A stretch of 55,106 nt of DNA from Bacteroidota bacterium (lineage in GTDB: Bacteria > Bacteroidota > Bacteroidia > Chitinophagales > Saprospiraceae): contig SBHD01000317.1 of assembly GCA_006226345.1 (NCBI GenBank), forward strand, positions 1 to 55,106. The letters are read 5' to 3'. The notes beneath the pieces are model-generated. The model was not told the origin of the DNA. It worked only from the letters and a program-made list of their open reading frames with translations, and searched no databases. Positions 17,135 through 23,617 of this stretch are shown one piece after another (position 1 is the first letter of the stretch; each line of letters starts with the position of its first letter). The translations under genes and the position numbers were made by a program.

Positions 17135-17142
17135 CAAAGGTA
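17135..17142 (-). promoter_or_regulatory. -7 box of the cytidylate kinase-like gene
   Basis: The minus strand reads TACCTTTGCGGCC, an exact TAnnTTTG match 28 bases before the start codon. Confidence 0.6.
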
Positions 17143-17192
17143 GAGAAGATTCCGGTATTTCAGTCCGTTTGAATGATTGTTCCAAGTATTAT

Positions 17193-17309
17193 CCGGGCTG
17201 GCACAGGCAAATTTTATTTCTAGCGCGTCTTCTTTTGCGTGTCTCCGCGGTCTATTTTTCAAAAAATACTGCGAAGTAAAAAATAAAATTAGCCTGTGCC
17301 AGATCCCGG
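17193..17309. repeat. 117-bp intergenic inverted-repeat element
   Basis: Arms at 17198-17219 and 17281-17302 are 22 bases each and complementary except for one mismatch. A further 5 bp (CCGGG/CCCGG) pairs outside them after a two-base bulge. The 61-base interior contains CTTTTGCGTGTCTCCGCGG, resembling short TTGCGTC..GCGG repeats scattered in intergenic regions of many environmental bacteria, and a small A/T hairpin (TATTTTT, C, AAAAATA). It lies between the 3' end of the DUF1761 gene and the promoter of the kinase gene. It may act as a terminator, but its length and symmetry suggest a dispersed hairpin element. Confidence 0.6.
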
Positions 17310-17327
17310 TTTAAACCCGGACAGCGC

Positions 17328-17828
17328 TTACAGGTATGCACAAATAACGCCACCCATCAGCGCAGTGGTCACAATCCAGTAACCTGCATTAATTGCGATG
17401 TACTTAAAGTTTTTCCGTTCAAACAATGCATTAATCCCAAGGACCGGCAGCGCAATCAAAAAACCGGCCAGGGCCCCGTGTAAGGATCCGTGCCTGAACG
17501 TCCGGAAATTGTTTCCATATTTCCCCATAAGACTACTGAACAACTGCCCGACTTCGGACTGGGGGTCATTGAACCCCGGCTCGTTCAGGAATATTGAATT
17601 CAGGTGTGCCTGATGAACGACCACCGGAATAAGTGCCAGAGCAAGAAACAGGCTCAGCAAATAGGAAACACCAAAGATCATGGCCATATTGGCGCCTTTC
17701 ATGCTTTCTTCTGTGACGCCGCTCTCGCGCATCCACATCGTTCCAAGCATCTTGGGGTTGTACCATGCCGCCCCTACGACCAATGGGATCAGGGCAGCAC
17801 CAAACAGGGTAATCCAGTTAAGTTCCAT
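17328..17828 (-). CDS. DUF1761 family membrane protein
   Basis: The 166-residue protein has four hydrophobic segments: WITLFGAALIPLVVGAAWYN, MAMIFGVSYLLSLFLALALIPV, GALAGFLIALPVLGINALFE and GYWIVTTALMGGVICAYL. The AAWYNPKMLGTMWMRESG motif after the first helix is typical of DUF1761, a membrane family of unknown function. Its promoter box (17845-17852, minus strand) is 16 bases from the start codon, so the leader is very short. It is divergent from the DUF4340 gene. Confidence 0.85.
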   Translation of the reverse strand: MELNWITLFGAALIPLVVGAAWYNPKMLGTMWMRESGVTEESMKGANMAMIFGVSYLLSLFLALALIPVVVHQAHLNSIFLNEPGFNDPQSEVGQLFSSLMGKYGNNFRTFRHGSLHGALAGFLIALPVLGINALFERKNFKYIAINAGYWIVTTALMGGVICAYL

Positions 17829-17844
17829 ACGTATTGTTTTTTTT

Positions 17845-17852
17845 CAAAGATA
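17845..17852 (-). promoter_or_regulatory. -7 box of the DUF1761 gene
   Basis: The minus strand reads TATCTTTG, an exact match 16 bases before the start codon. Confidence 0.55.
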
Positions 17853-17878
17853 GCGTTCCCCGACGAATACGGAGCGCC

Positions 17879-17886
17879 TATCTTTG
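17879..17886 (+). promoter_or_regulatory. -7 box of the DUF4340-DprE1-GT-C run
   Basis: TATCTTTG followed by GGC, an exact match 45 bases before the ATG at 17932. It is back to back with the minus-strand box at 17845-17852. It implies that the start is ATG 17932, since the frame open from 17884 begins inside the box. Confidence 0.55.
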
Positions 17887-17931
17887 GGCATACCGTTAAA
17901 ATTGATCCGGCAGGATTTGCTGATCCGCGAT

Positions 17932-18918
17932 ATGAAGAACAAGCATTTGGTCTTGCTTTTTTTAGGAGTGGTCTTATTGGGGCTGTTGGTTCGTTGGCTG
18001 CCATTCCACTACCGAACGGAATTGACCACAGCATTGATCCCGGTCGATATGACACGGGTCGATAAATGCATTGTGCAGGTGCTGGATAACCCTGAACTGG
18101 TTTTAATCCGGTCAGATACCCGCTGGGTGGCTATGCAGGATGGCCGAACGACACAGGTGCAGGCGCCTGAAGTGCAAAACATGCTCAAAATGCTTGCCGA
18201 TATACGGAAAGTTGAGGTAATGCATTCTGTTGAACGGGACACCTTAGGGCTGTTACCGGATGAGCGGGTTGCCGTCAGACTTTTTCAGGGAGACGATCTG
18301 TTGGAAGAGGTCTGGATCGGACGGGAACTTCAGGCGGAAGGCCATTTCCATACTTTTATCGAACTCCCTTCCCATTCCGGTATTTATCAGGTGTCAATTC
18401 CTGTACGCCGAGAATTTCAGCGGAAACTGGAGGACTTCCGGGATAAGACTGCTTTTTCCTTTGATGCTGACAACGTGCAAAAGATAGGTGTTCGCTGGAC
18501 CGGCAGCCTGCCGGAATATCTGGTACTGAATGATTCTTCAGAGCGATGGGTATTTCGAAGCAGACCGGGGTCTGTCTCTTCCGATTCCGTAGCCGTCTGG
18601 CTGAAAGCATTGAATAAACTCAATACAGGCATTTTTGCGGATAATTTTGACGAAAGCCAGGAGTCAGGAAACCTGTATGTCACTTTTTATCTCGCTAACA
18701 GACAAACGGCCTTTCTAACACTTCGGATCTATTATTGTAAACCGACTAAAATCCCGGAAGATATTAGCCGTGTCAAGACAGAGAAAGGGCCCGACCTTCC
18801 GGCCTACGTATTGTATTCATCACAGAATCAACAAAACTATTTTGCCCTGAAAGACACGAACCTGATCAGATACCTTTGCAACAGCCTGGTACAGCGGCCG
18901 GCCCAACCTACAAATTAA
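17932..18918 (+). CDS. DUF4340 domain protein, membrane-anchored
   Basis: The 328-residue protein has one N-terminal transmembrane segment (HLVLLFLGVVLLGLLVRWL) and a large outer domain. It matches DUF4340-type proteins: a repeated beta-rich unit in which DKCIVQVLDNPELVLIRSDTRWVAM is followed by a helix (QNMLKMLADIRKVEVMHSV) and LFQGDDLLEEVWIGR, with a second copy from about residue 175 (DNVQKIGVRWTGSLPEYLVLNDSSERWVF). Some relatives occur beside ABC-type gliding or export genes; here it precedes a DprE1-like oxidase by 14 bases. Function is unknown. Confidence 0.75.
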   Translation: MKNKHLVLLFLGVVLLGLLVRWLPFHYRTELTTALIPVDMTRVDKCIVQVLDNPELVLIRSDTRWVAMQDGRTTQVQAPEVQNMLKMLADIRKVEVMHSVERDTLGLLPDERVAVRLFQGDDLLEEVWIGRELQAEGHFHTFIELPSHSGIYQVSIPVRREFQRKLEDFRDKTAFSFDADNVQKIGVRWTGSLPEYLVLNDSSERWVFRSRPGSVSSDSVAVWLKALNKLNTGIFADNFDESQESGNLYVTFYLANRQTAFLTLRIYYCKPTKIPEDISRVKTEKGPDLPAYVLYSSQNQQNYFALKDTNLIRYLCNSLVQRPAQPTN

Positions 18919-18932
18919 TACGAAAACAGGAT

Positions 18933-20222
18933 ATGAAAACCGAAACCCGAATATTGGCAAACTGGGGTAATTTCCCCCGGTTGCGGGCACAGATAAGCAG
19001 TCCGGATACTATAGACGAAATACAGCAAATCGTTTCGCAGTCCGAAAAAATGATCGCACGGGGAAATGGTAAATGCTACGGGGATGCCGCACTCGCTCCC
19101 AAGGTGGTTTCTCTGCTGAACCTGAACCGGATTTTATTTTTTGACCCCAAAACCGGTATCATAGAGTGTGAATCAGGTGCCATGCTGGCAGATCTCCTGC
19201 AAGTGATCGTCCCGGCCGGCTGGTTTTTCCATGTCACCCCAGGCATCAAAAATATCACGGTGGGTGGAGCCATCGCATGCGACGTACATGGTAAAAATCA
19301 TCCGGCAAAAGGCTGCTTCTCCAACTGGCTGCTCTCTTTTCGGATAATGCAGGCAGACGGTACTGTAGTGGAATGCTCTAAATCAGAAAACGCCCGTTTG
19401 TTCTGGGAAACCTGTGGCGGAATGGGCTGGACCGGGGTAATACTGTCCGCTAAATTTCAACTGATGCCTGTTTCCAGTATTGAGATGCGGCAAAAAGCCA
19501 TTCGGGCAGATAATCTGGAAGGATTGTTCCAGGCATTCGATAAACACCAGGATTGGACATATGCAGCAGCATGGGTGGATTGCCTGGCAACCGGCTCAAA
19601 TCTGGGACGTGGCGTGCTGTACCTGGCGGAACATCAAACAGACAATGCATCCGGAACTACCCTGGAATATCCTTTCCGAAAAGCCCGGAACGTACCATTT
19701 TACGCGCCTTCCTGGCTACTTAACCGGCTTTCTATCCGTGCGCATAACCACATCTTGTTTTCCAAGGCCTCTGATGCCGAACAAACGGTGGATATGGACC
19801 GCTACTTTTATCCCCTGGACCGGATACAGAACTGGAACCGGCTTTACGGTTCGCGCGGGTTTATCCAATATCAGTTCTGCCTGCCAGAAAAAAACAGCTT
19901 GGCCGGCATTAAAGCTATACTCGGCCTGATCAAAAAAAGCAGGGACCTGCCATTCCTTTCCGTGCTAAAACGCCACGGCGAACGGCCGGCAGAAGCAGTA
20001 CACTCTTTCCCGATAAAAGGCTATTCGCTGGCGCTAGACTTTCCCCGTACCCGTACGATCTTTTCACTGGTTGAAAAAATGGATACTTGTGTTTGGGACT
20101 TTGGCGGCAAGATCTATCTGGCAAAAGATGCCTGTTCGGCCGGCAAAATGGGACGACTGGACCCGGCCGCGTTTGGCGAGGCAAAATTCAATTCCACTAT
20201 GCGGGAGCGTTTGACCCTATAA
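18933..20222 (+). CDS. DprE1-like FAD-dependent oxidase
   Basis: The 429-residue protein is a close match to DprE1, decaprenylphosphoryl-beta-D-ribose 2'-oxidase: an FAD-binding PCMH-type domain with IARGNGKCYGDAAL (about 42-54) and TVGGAIACDVHGKNHPAKG (109-127), and a C-terminal D-arabinono-lactone-oxidase-like domain ending FGGKIYLAKDACSAGKMGR. In actinobacteria DprE1 oxidises polyprenyl-phosphoryl-ribose as the first half of its epimerisation to the arabinose donor; DprE2 completes it. No DprE2-like reductase or UbiA-like synthase is in the window. A GT-C-like membrane protein follows after 29 bases, which fits a polyprenyl-phosphate-sugar pathway. Another sugar or lactone substrate is possible. 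Confidence 0.8.
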   Translation: MKTETRILANWGNFPRLRAQISSPDTIDEIQQIVSQSEKMIARGNGKCYGDAALAPKVVSLLNLNRILFFDPKTGIIECESGAMLADLLQVIVPAGWFFHVTPGIKNITVGGAIACDVHGKNHPAKGCFSNWLLSFRIMQADGTVVECSKSENARLFWETCGGMGWTGVILSAKFQLMPVSSIEMRQKAIRADNLEGLFQAFDKHQDWTYAAAWVDCLATGSNLGRGVLYLAEHQTDNASGTTLEYPFRKARNVPFYAPSWLLNRLSIRAHNHILFSKASDAEQTVDMDRYFYPLDRIQNWNRLYGSRGFIQYQFCLPEKNSLAGIKAILGLIKKSRDLPFLSVLKRHGERPAEAVHSFPIKGYSLALDFPRTRTIFSLVEKMDTCVWDFGGKIYLAKDACSAGKMGRLDPAAFGEAKFNSTMRERLTL

Positions 20223-20251
20223 CCCCGAATCCGCTGTTTTAAATTCGCCCA

Positions 20252-21877
20252 ATGAAGCAGATTTGGCGACATCCCCGACTTTGGAATATCCTTTTCCTTG
20301 TACTCCCGGTGGGCTACGCACTCGCATATGCTCCGTATGGGATCAATGAAACGGACGGTGGGTTCCTGACTGGACTGGCCTGGCAGGTGCTCAGCGGGAA
20401 AACGCTTTATCAGGAGATCGTTTATGTCCGCCCTCCTTTACCGGTATGGCTGCGCACGCTGGAGTTGTACTGGCTACCAGACACCTGGGCGATATTGGGG
20501 GAGCGTTGGATCTTTTATCTGAAAGTCGCTGTATACTCCTGGATGGCTGCTGGCGTGCTCGCGGCTCCGGCAAATCGCGGAATGCTGGCAGCTTTTTCTT
20601 TTCTGTTATCGGTCCACTGTTACCCGCCCGTTGCCTGGCACACCACAGATGGAATCTTGTTTGGGGTGTTTAGTATCTGGCTCTGGCATGGTTTCAGTGG
20701 ATGGCGTTCCGGTTTTTTGTCGGGTGTGGCTGTTTTTGCCGCCCTGATCTGCAAACAATCCTTTTACCCTTTTATTGTCTTTTGGTTGATCCTGATCCTC
20801 TGGCAGGACAACCGCTTTCGTCCAACCTGGCGAGCCGGATCAGCAGTAACAGGCCTGATTTTCGCTGTCTCGCTTTTTGCCGGCAACCTGTACCAACATA
20901 ACATCCTCCAGAACTATCTACAACTTACCGGAGGTGCGGCTTCCATTGAGCAGGCGGTACAGCATGGCATACTAGATTATATACGTATTAATCCGGCTTT
21001 ACTGATAGCGAGCATGATCCTGCTGGGTGCATTGATGTGGGCCAGGCGAAAAAAACAACCGAAACTGACATTTGTCTTTTGGGCCGGCTGGCTGGCCGCG
21101 TTAGGGACAACATATGCCTGGACGATCTATTCCCGCCAGGAATTTACAGTTCCGTTTGCCCAGACACGGCTGTTATTTTGGGTAGCCGGCTTATTTATCG
21201 TTTTCCAGCGTTTTTGGGGCAAAAGTGCAGTAGGGGAGTTTGTGATACTGGTTACTTTGATGGGCCTGTCGTGGTGTGCATCAGTAAGCTGGGGATATAA
21301 TCTCCCCATACTCTTGTCAACACCCTGGGTGTACGTAGGAATCATGATCAGCAGGGAGTTATACCAGGACGCATATGGATTAAAAAAGGAACCCCTGGCC
21401 ACATGGATACCTTTCATCTTGTTACTTCTGCTGTTTCGTTACGGTTATACCTTCGTATACCGGGATGGGAACAGGCAGGCCATGACCGAACACATGGGAG
21501 ATGTTTTCCCGCAGTTAACTGGTATATGGAGCACTGCCGAAACAATCCGCCTGCATCAGGACCTAAAACAATTGACAGACCGTTACGGCCCAGTGATCAC
21601 AGTCCTGCCTGCTTTTCCGCAGGCAAACTATTTGACAAGGACCAACCCGCCTTTGCCATTGGACTGGGTAGTGGAGCGGGAAATGGGCGCCGGGCGACTT
21701 TTGGTGGAACAATCTTTATCTGTAAAAACCCTGGTCTGCCTGGTGCAAAAATCCGCCCGGGACCAAATTCAGTCTGACCCTGAACTGGACCTGTGCCGGC
21801 AGATCCTGCAGGAGGGCCTGGTGCTGGAAGAAACGGAGTTTTTCCTGGTGATCCGGCCGGTAGCGGCAACCAATTAA
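20252..21877 (+). CDS. Polytopic membrane protein, probable GT-C glycosyltransferase
   Basis: The 541-residue protein has about 11-12 hydrophobic helices in residues 10-410 and a C-terminal soluble part of about 130 residues. An acidic motif, NETDGG (Glu33/Asp35), follows helix 1 in the first outer loop, where GT-C enzymes keep their catalytic and metal-binding acidic residues; YVRPPLPVWL follows in the same loop. No close named family is recognised, so the glycosyltransferase call rests on topology, the acidic motif and the neighbour. GT-C enzymes use polyprenyl-phosphate sugars, the kind of product expected from the DprE1-like oxidase immediately upstream. A bidirectional hairpin lies just downstream. 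Confidence 0.6.
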   Translation: MKQIWRHPRLWNILFLVLPVGYALAYAPYGINETDGGFLTGLAWQVLSGKTLYQEIVYVRPPLPVWLRTLELYWLPDTWAILGERWIFYLKVAVYSWMAAGVLAAPANRGMLAAFSFLLSVHCYPPVAWHTTDGILFGVFSIWLWHGFSGWRSGFLSGVAVFAALICKQSFYPFIVFWLILILWQDNRFRPTWRAGSAVTGLIFAVSLFAGNLYQHNILQNYLQLTGGAASIEQAVQHGILDYIRINPALLIASMILLGALMWARRKKQPKLTFVFWAGWLAALGTTYAWTIYSRQEFTVPFAQTRLLFWVAGLFIVFQRFWGKSAVGEFVILVTLMGLSWCASVSWGYNLPILLSTPWVYVGIMISRELYQDAYGLKKEPLATWIPFILLLLLFRYGYTFVYRDGNRQAMTEHMGDVFPQLTGIWSTAETIRLHQDLKQLTDRYGPVITVLPAFPQANYLTRTNPPLPLDWVVEREMGAGRLLVEQSLSVKTLVCLVQKSARDQIQSDPELDLCRQILQEGLVLEETEFFLVIRPVAATN

Positions 21878-21895
21878 ATATCCGTATCCAAACAA

Positions 21896-21929
21896 GAAGT
21901 CCCACAGAGTGCATTCTCTGCGGGACTTC
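21896..21929. terminator. Bidirectional hairpin between convergent genes
   Basis: A 14-base arm (GAAGTCCCACAGAG) pairs with CTCTGCGGGACTTC with one mismatch across a 6-base loop. It lies between the 3' ends of the GT-C-like gene and the Cys4His2 lipoprotein gene. There is no long T-tract. Confidence 0.65.
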
Positions 21930-21953
21930 AACTATGATTCATTACCCAACCGG

Positions 21954-22493
21954 CTACTGGTGATAAGCGGCATTATGTGCCAGTTCACCACCACAGGAAG
22001 CACAGGTCCCTTTGGTACCTGAACCTCCGGCACAGCCCTTTGGACAGCTGTAGTGATAAGCACCGGCTGCATTTTGGGCCGGGGAAGGCGGTGGCGGAGT
22101 AGCCTGATTTGTGGTACCAGCCGGTGGAGTTGGTGCATTTCCACCCTGCGAGTGAAATGCCTGGTTGTGCACATAAGCGGTGCCGCAAACAGGACAATTA
22201 CCAGCGGCGGCGCCTCCACTTCCTGCACAATTATTCGGGCACGTGTAATGTGGCGCAGCAGAAGCATTTGCCGTCGCAGGTGGTGGAGCAGGTGCAACAT
22301 CACCACCCGGCGTCACCTGACCATTATCCAGGGCGCCAGAACCCGCATTGCCATCAGGCATGGCAGTTGCGCCTGGAGTTTCGGTATTGCCGGCCGCGTT
22401 GGAAGTATCGGCAGAACCAGAGTCCCCACCACAGGCGTAAAGGGAAAGCAGGATACCAAATGAAAATACCAATAGTACGTTTCTCAATTTCAT
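21954..22493 (-). CDS. Lipoprotein with two Cys4His2 zinc-ribbon-like modules
   Basis: The 179-residue protein starts with a lipoprotein signal (VFSFGILLSLYAC, Cys21), then a low-complexity Gly/Ala/Pro/Asn linker (22-81). Two copies of one motif follow: Cys85, Cys89, Cys100, Cys103, His109, His114, and Cys150, Cys154, Cys164, Cys167, His173, His178, each reading roughly YxCPxxCAGxxG..GxCxxCG....HNxAxH. The CPxxC...GxCPxCG pattern recalls heavy-metal-binding (YHS/HMBD-like) domains of metal transporters. A linker of about 30 Pro/Ala-rich residues separates the copies. Predicted to bind Zn or another soft metal in the periplasm or at the surface; no experimentally named family is recognised. 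Confidence 0.75.
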   Translation of the reverse strand: MKLRNVLLVFSFGILLSLYACGGDSGSADTSNAAGNTETPGATAMPDGNAGSGALDNGQVTPGGDVAPAPPPATANASAAPHYTCPNNCAGSGGAAAGNCPVCGTAYVHNQAFHSQGGNAPTPPAGTTNQATPPPPSPAQNAAGAYHYSCPKGCAGGSGTKGTCASCGGELAHNAAYHQ

Positions 22494-22560
22494 GTTGTTA
22501 CAATTTGACGTATTTACAGGTGAATAAGCCTAATCTCAGTTACAGAAGTTTGGGCTGAAA

Positions 22561-22568
22561 CAAAAGTA
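22561..22568 (-). promoter_or_regulatory. -7 box of the Cys4His2 lipoprotein gene
   Basis: The minus strand reads TACTTTTG, an exact match 67 bases before the start codon, in the gap after the adenosine deaminase stop. Confidence 0.5.
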
Positions 22569-22588
22569 TGATTTTTAGGAGATTCCAC

Positions 22589-23587
22589 TCATGCATATGC
22601 GGCACTCAGTATTTCCCGGATCGATTGTTTGGTATCGGAATCGGCAAAGGCATGCGCCAGAGCCTGCAGGTTGCAGGTAAGGAAATGCTGCTCCGTCCAC
22701 CCAAAATATTGGATCAGGTTCCGGTATTCGGTTGACAGGTCGATTGAGGATATCGTGCGGGCGTCGGTATTGATCCCAACGGACAGTCCCGCTTCAAAAA
22801 ACCGGTGCACCGGGTGGTCCTGGTACCGATCAAAGACATTAGTTTGGATATTACTGGTTGGGCAAATCTCCAAATGGATCTGGTCTTGTTTCAGTACATC
22901 CATCAATTCCGGATCTTCAATACTGCGTACTCCGTGACCGATCCGGGAGGGGTTTAGTTTTCGCAGTGTCTCCCACACACTTTCCGGGCCGCAGGCTTCA
23001 CCTGCATGTGCGGTATACGGGATGCCGGCTTTCCGCACGAATTTAAAGGCCTCCAGGTGATTATCGAGCGGGTACAGTGCTTCATCTGAGGCAATATCGA
23101 ATCCGACTACCGGCCGGCCATAAAACTGTACTGCCAGCCGAGCTGTATCCAGACTTTGTTGTGGTGAATAGTGCCGGAGTGTACAAAGGATCAGCCCTGC
23201 CCGTATGCCAGTTTCCTGTTGCCCCTCCTTAATTGCCCCACCAACGGCTGAAACTACTTCACCCGGCTTTAATCCATACTGTATGTGTTCCAGGGGGGCA
23301 AACCGGATCTCAGCATACACTACGCCATCTGCCTTAAGCTGCCTGAACAGATCGAGGGTTACCTGCCGCAGGGCATCAGTTGTTTGCATTAACGAAATAC
23401 CAGCTGCTGCCCGGGTCAGATAATCCGACAAGTCCCTGCATTTGGGCGGTGCGACAAAGGTCTGCCGGTAAGTATCAGCAGTGATTTCCGGTCGCAATTT
23501 TTGAACAACCTCGAGACTGAGCGAACAGTCCAGGTGAACATGAAGCTCTATTTTCGGCAATTTGGTTATATCTCCTGATAATGGCAT
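22589..23587 (-). CDS. add: Adenosine deaminase
   Basis: The 332-residue protein has the metal-dependent deaminase core: KIELHVHLD at the N-terminus (two zinc His), YAEIRFAPL, YTAHAGEACG (His and catalytic Glu), LNPSRIGHGVRS, LEICPTSNIQT and GINTDARTIS with the last zinc Asp. It converts adenosine (and deoxyadenosine) to inosine in purine salvage. One oddity is HLDCSLS, where most family members have HLDGSL. It belongs to the same metabolic theme as purH and tdk in this window but is not in an operon with them. The DUF5686 gene lies 30 bases upstream on the same strand. Confidence 0.9.
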   Translation of the reverse strand: MPLSGDITKLPKIELHVHLDCSLSLEVVQKLRPEITADTYRQTFVAPPKCRDLSDYLTRAAAGISLMQTTDALRQVTLDLFRQLKADGVVYAEIRFAPLEHIQYGLKPGEVVSAVGGAIKEGQQETGIRAGLILCTLRHYSPQQSLDTARLAVQFYGRPVVGFDIASDEALYPLDNHLEAFKFVRKAGIPYTAHAGEACGPESVWETLRKLNPSRIGHGVRSIEDPELMDVLKQDQIHLEICPTSNIQTNVFDRYQDHPVHRFFEAGLSVGINTDARTISSIDLSTEYRNLIQYFGWTEQHFLTCNLQALAHAFADSDTKQSIREILSAAYA

Positions 23588-23617
23588 GTTGAAACGATAC
23601 TGTTGAACACTGTAAAA

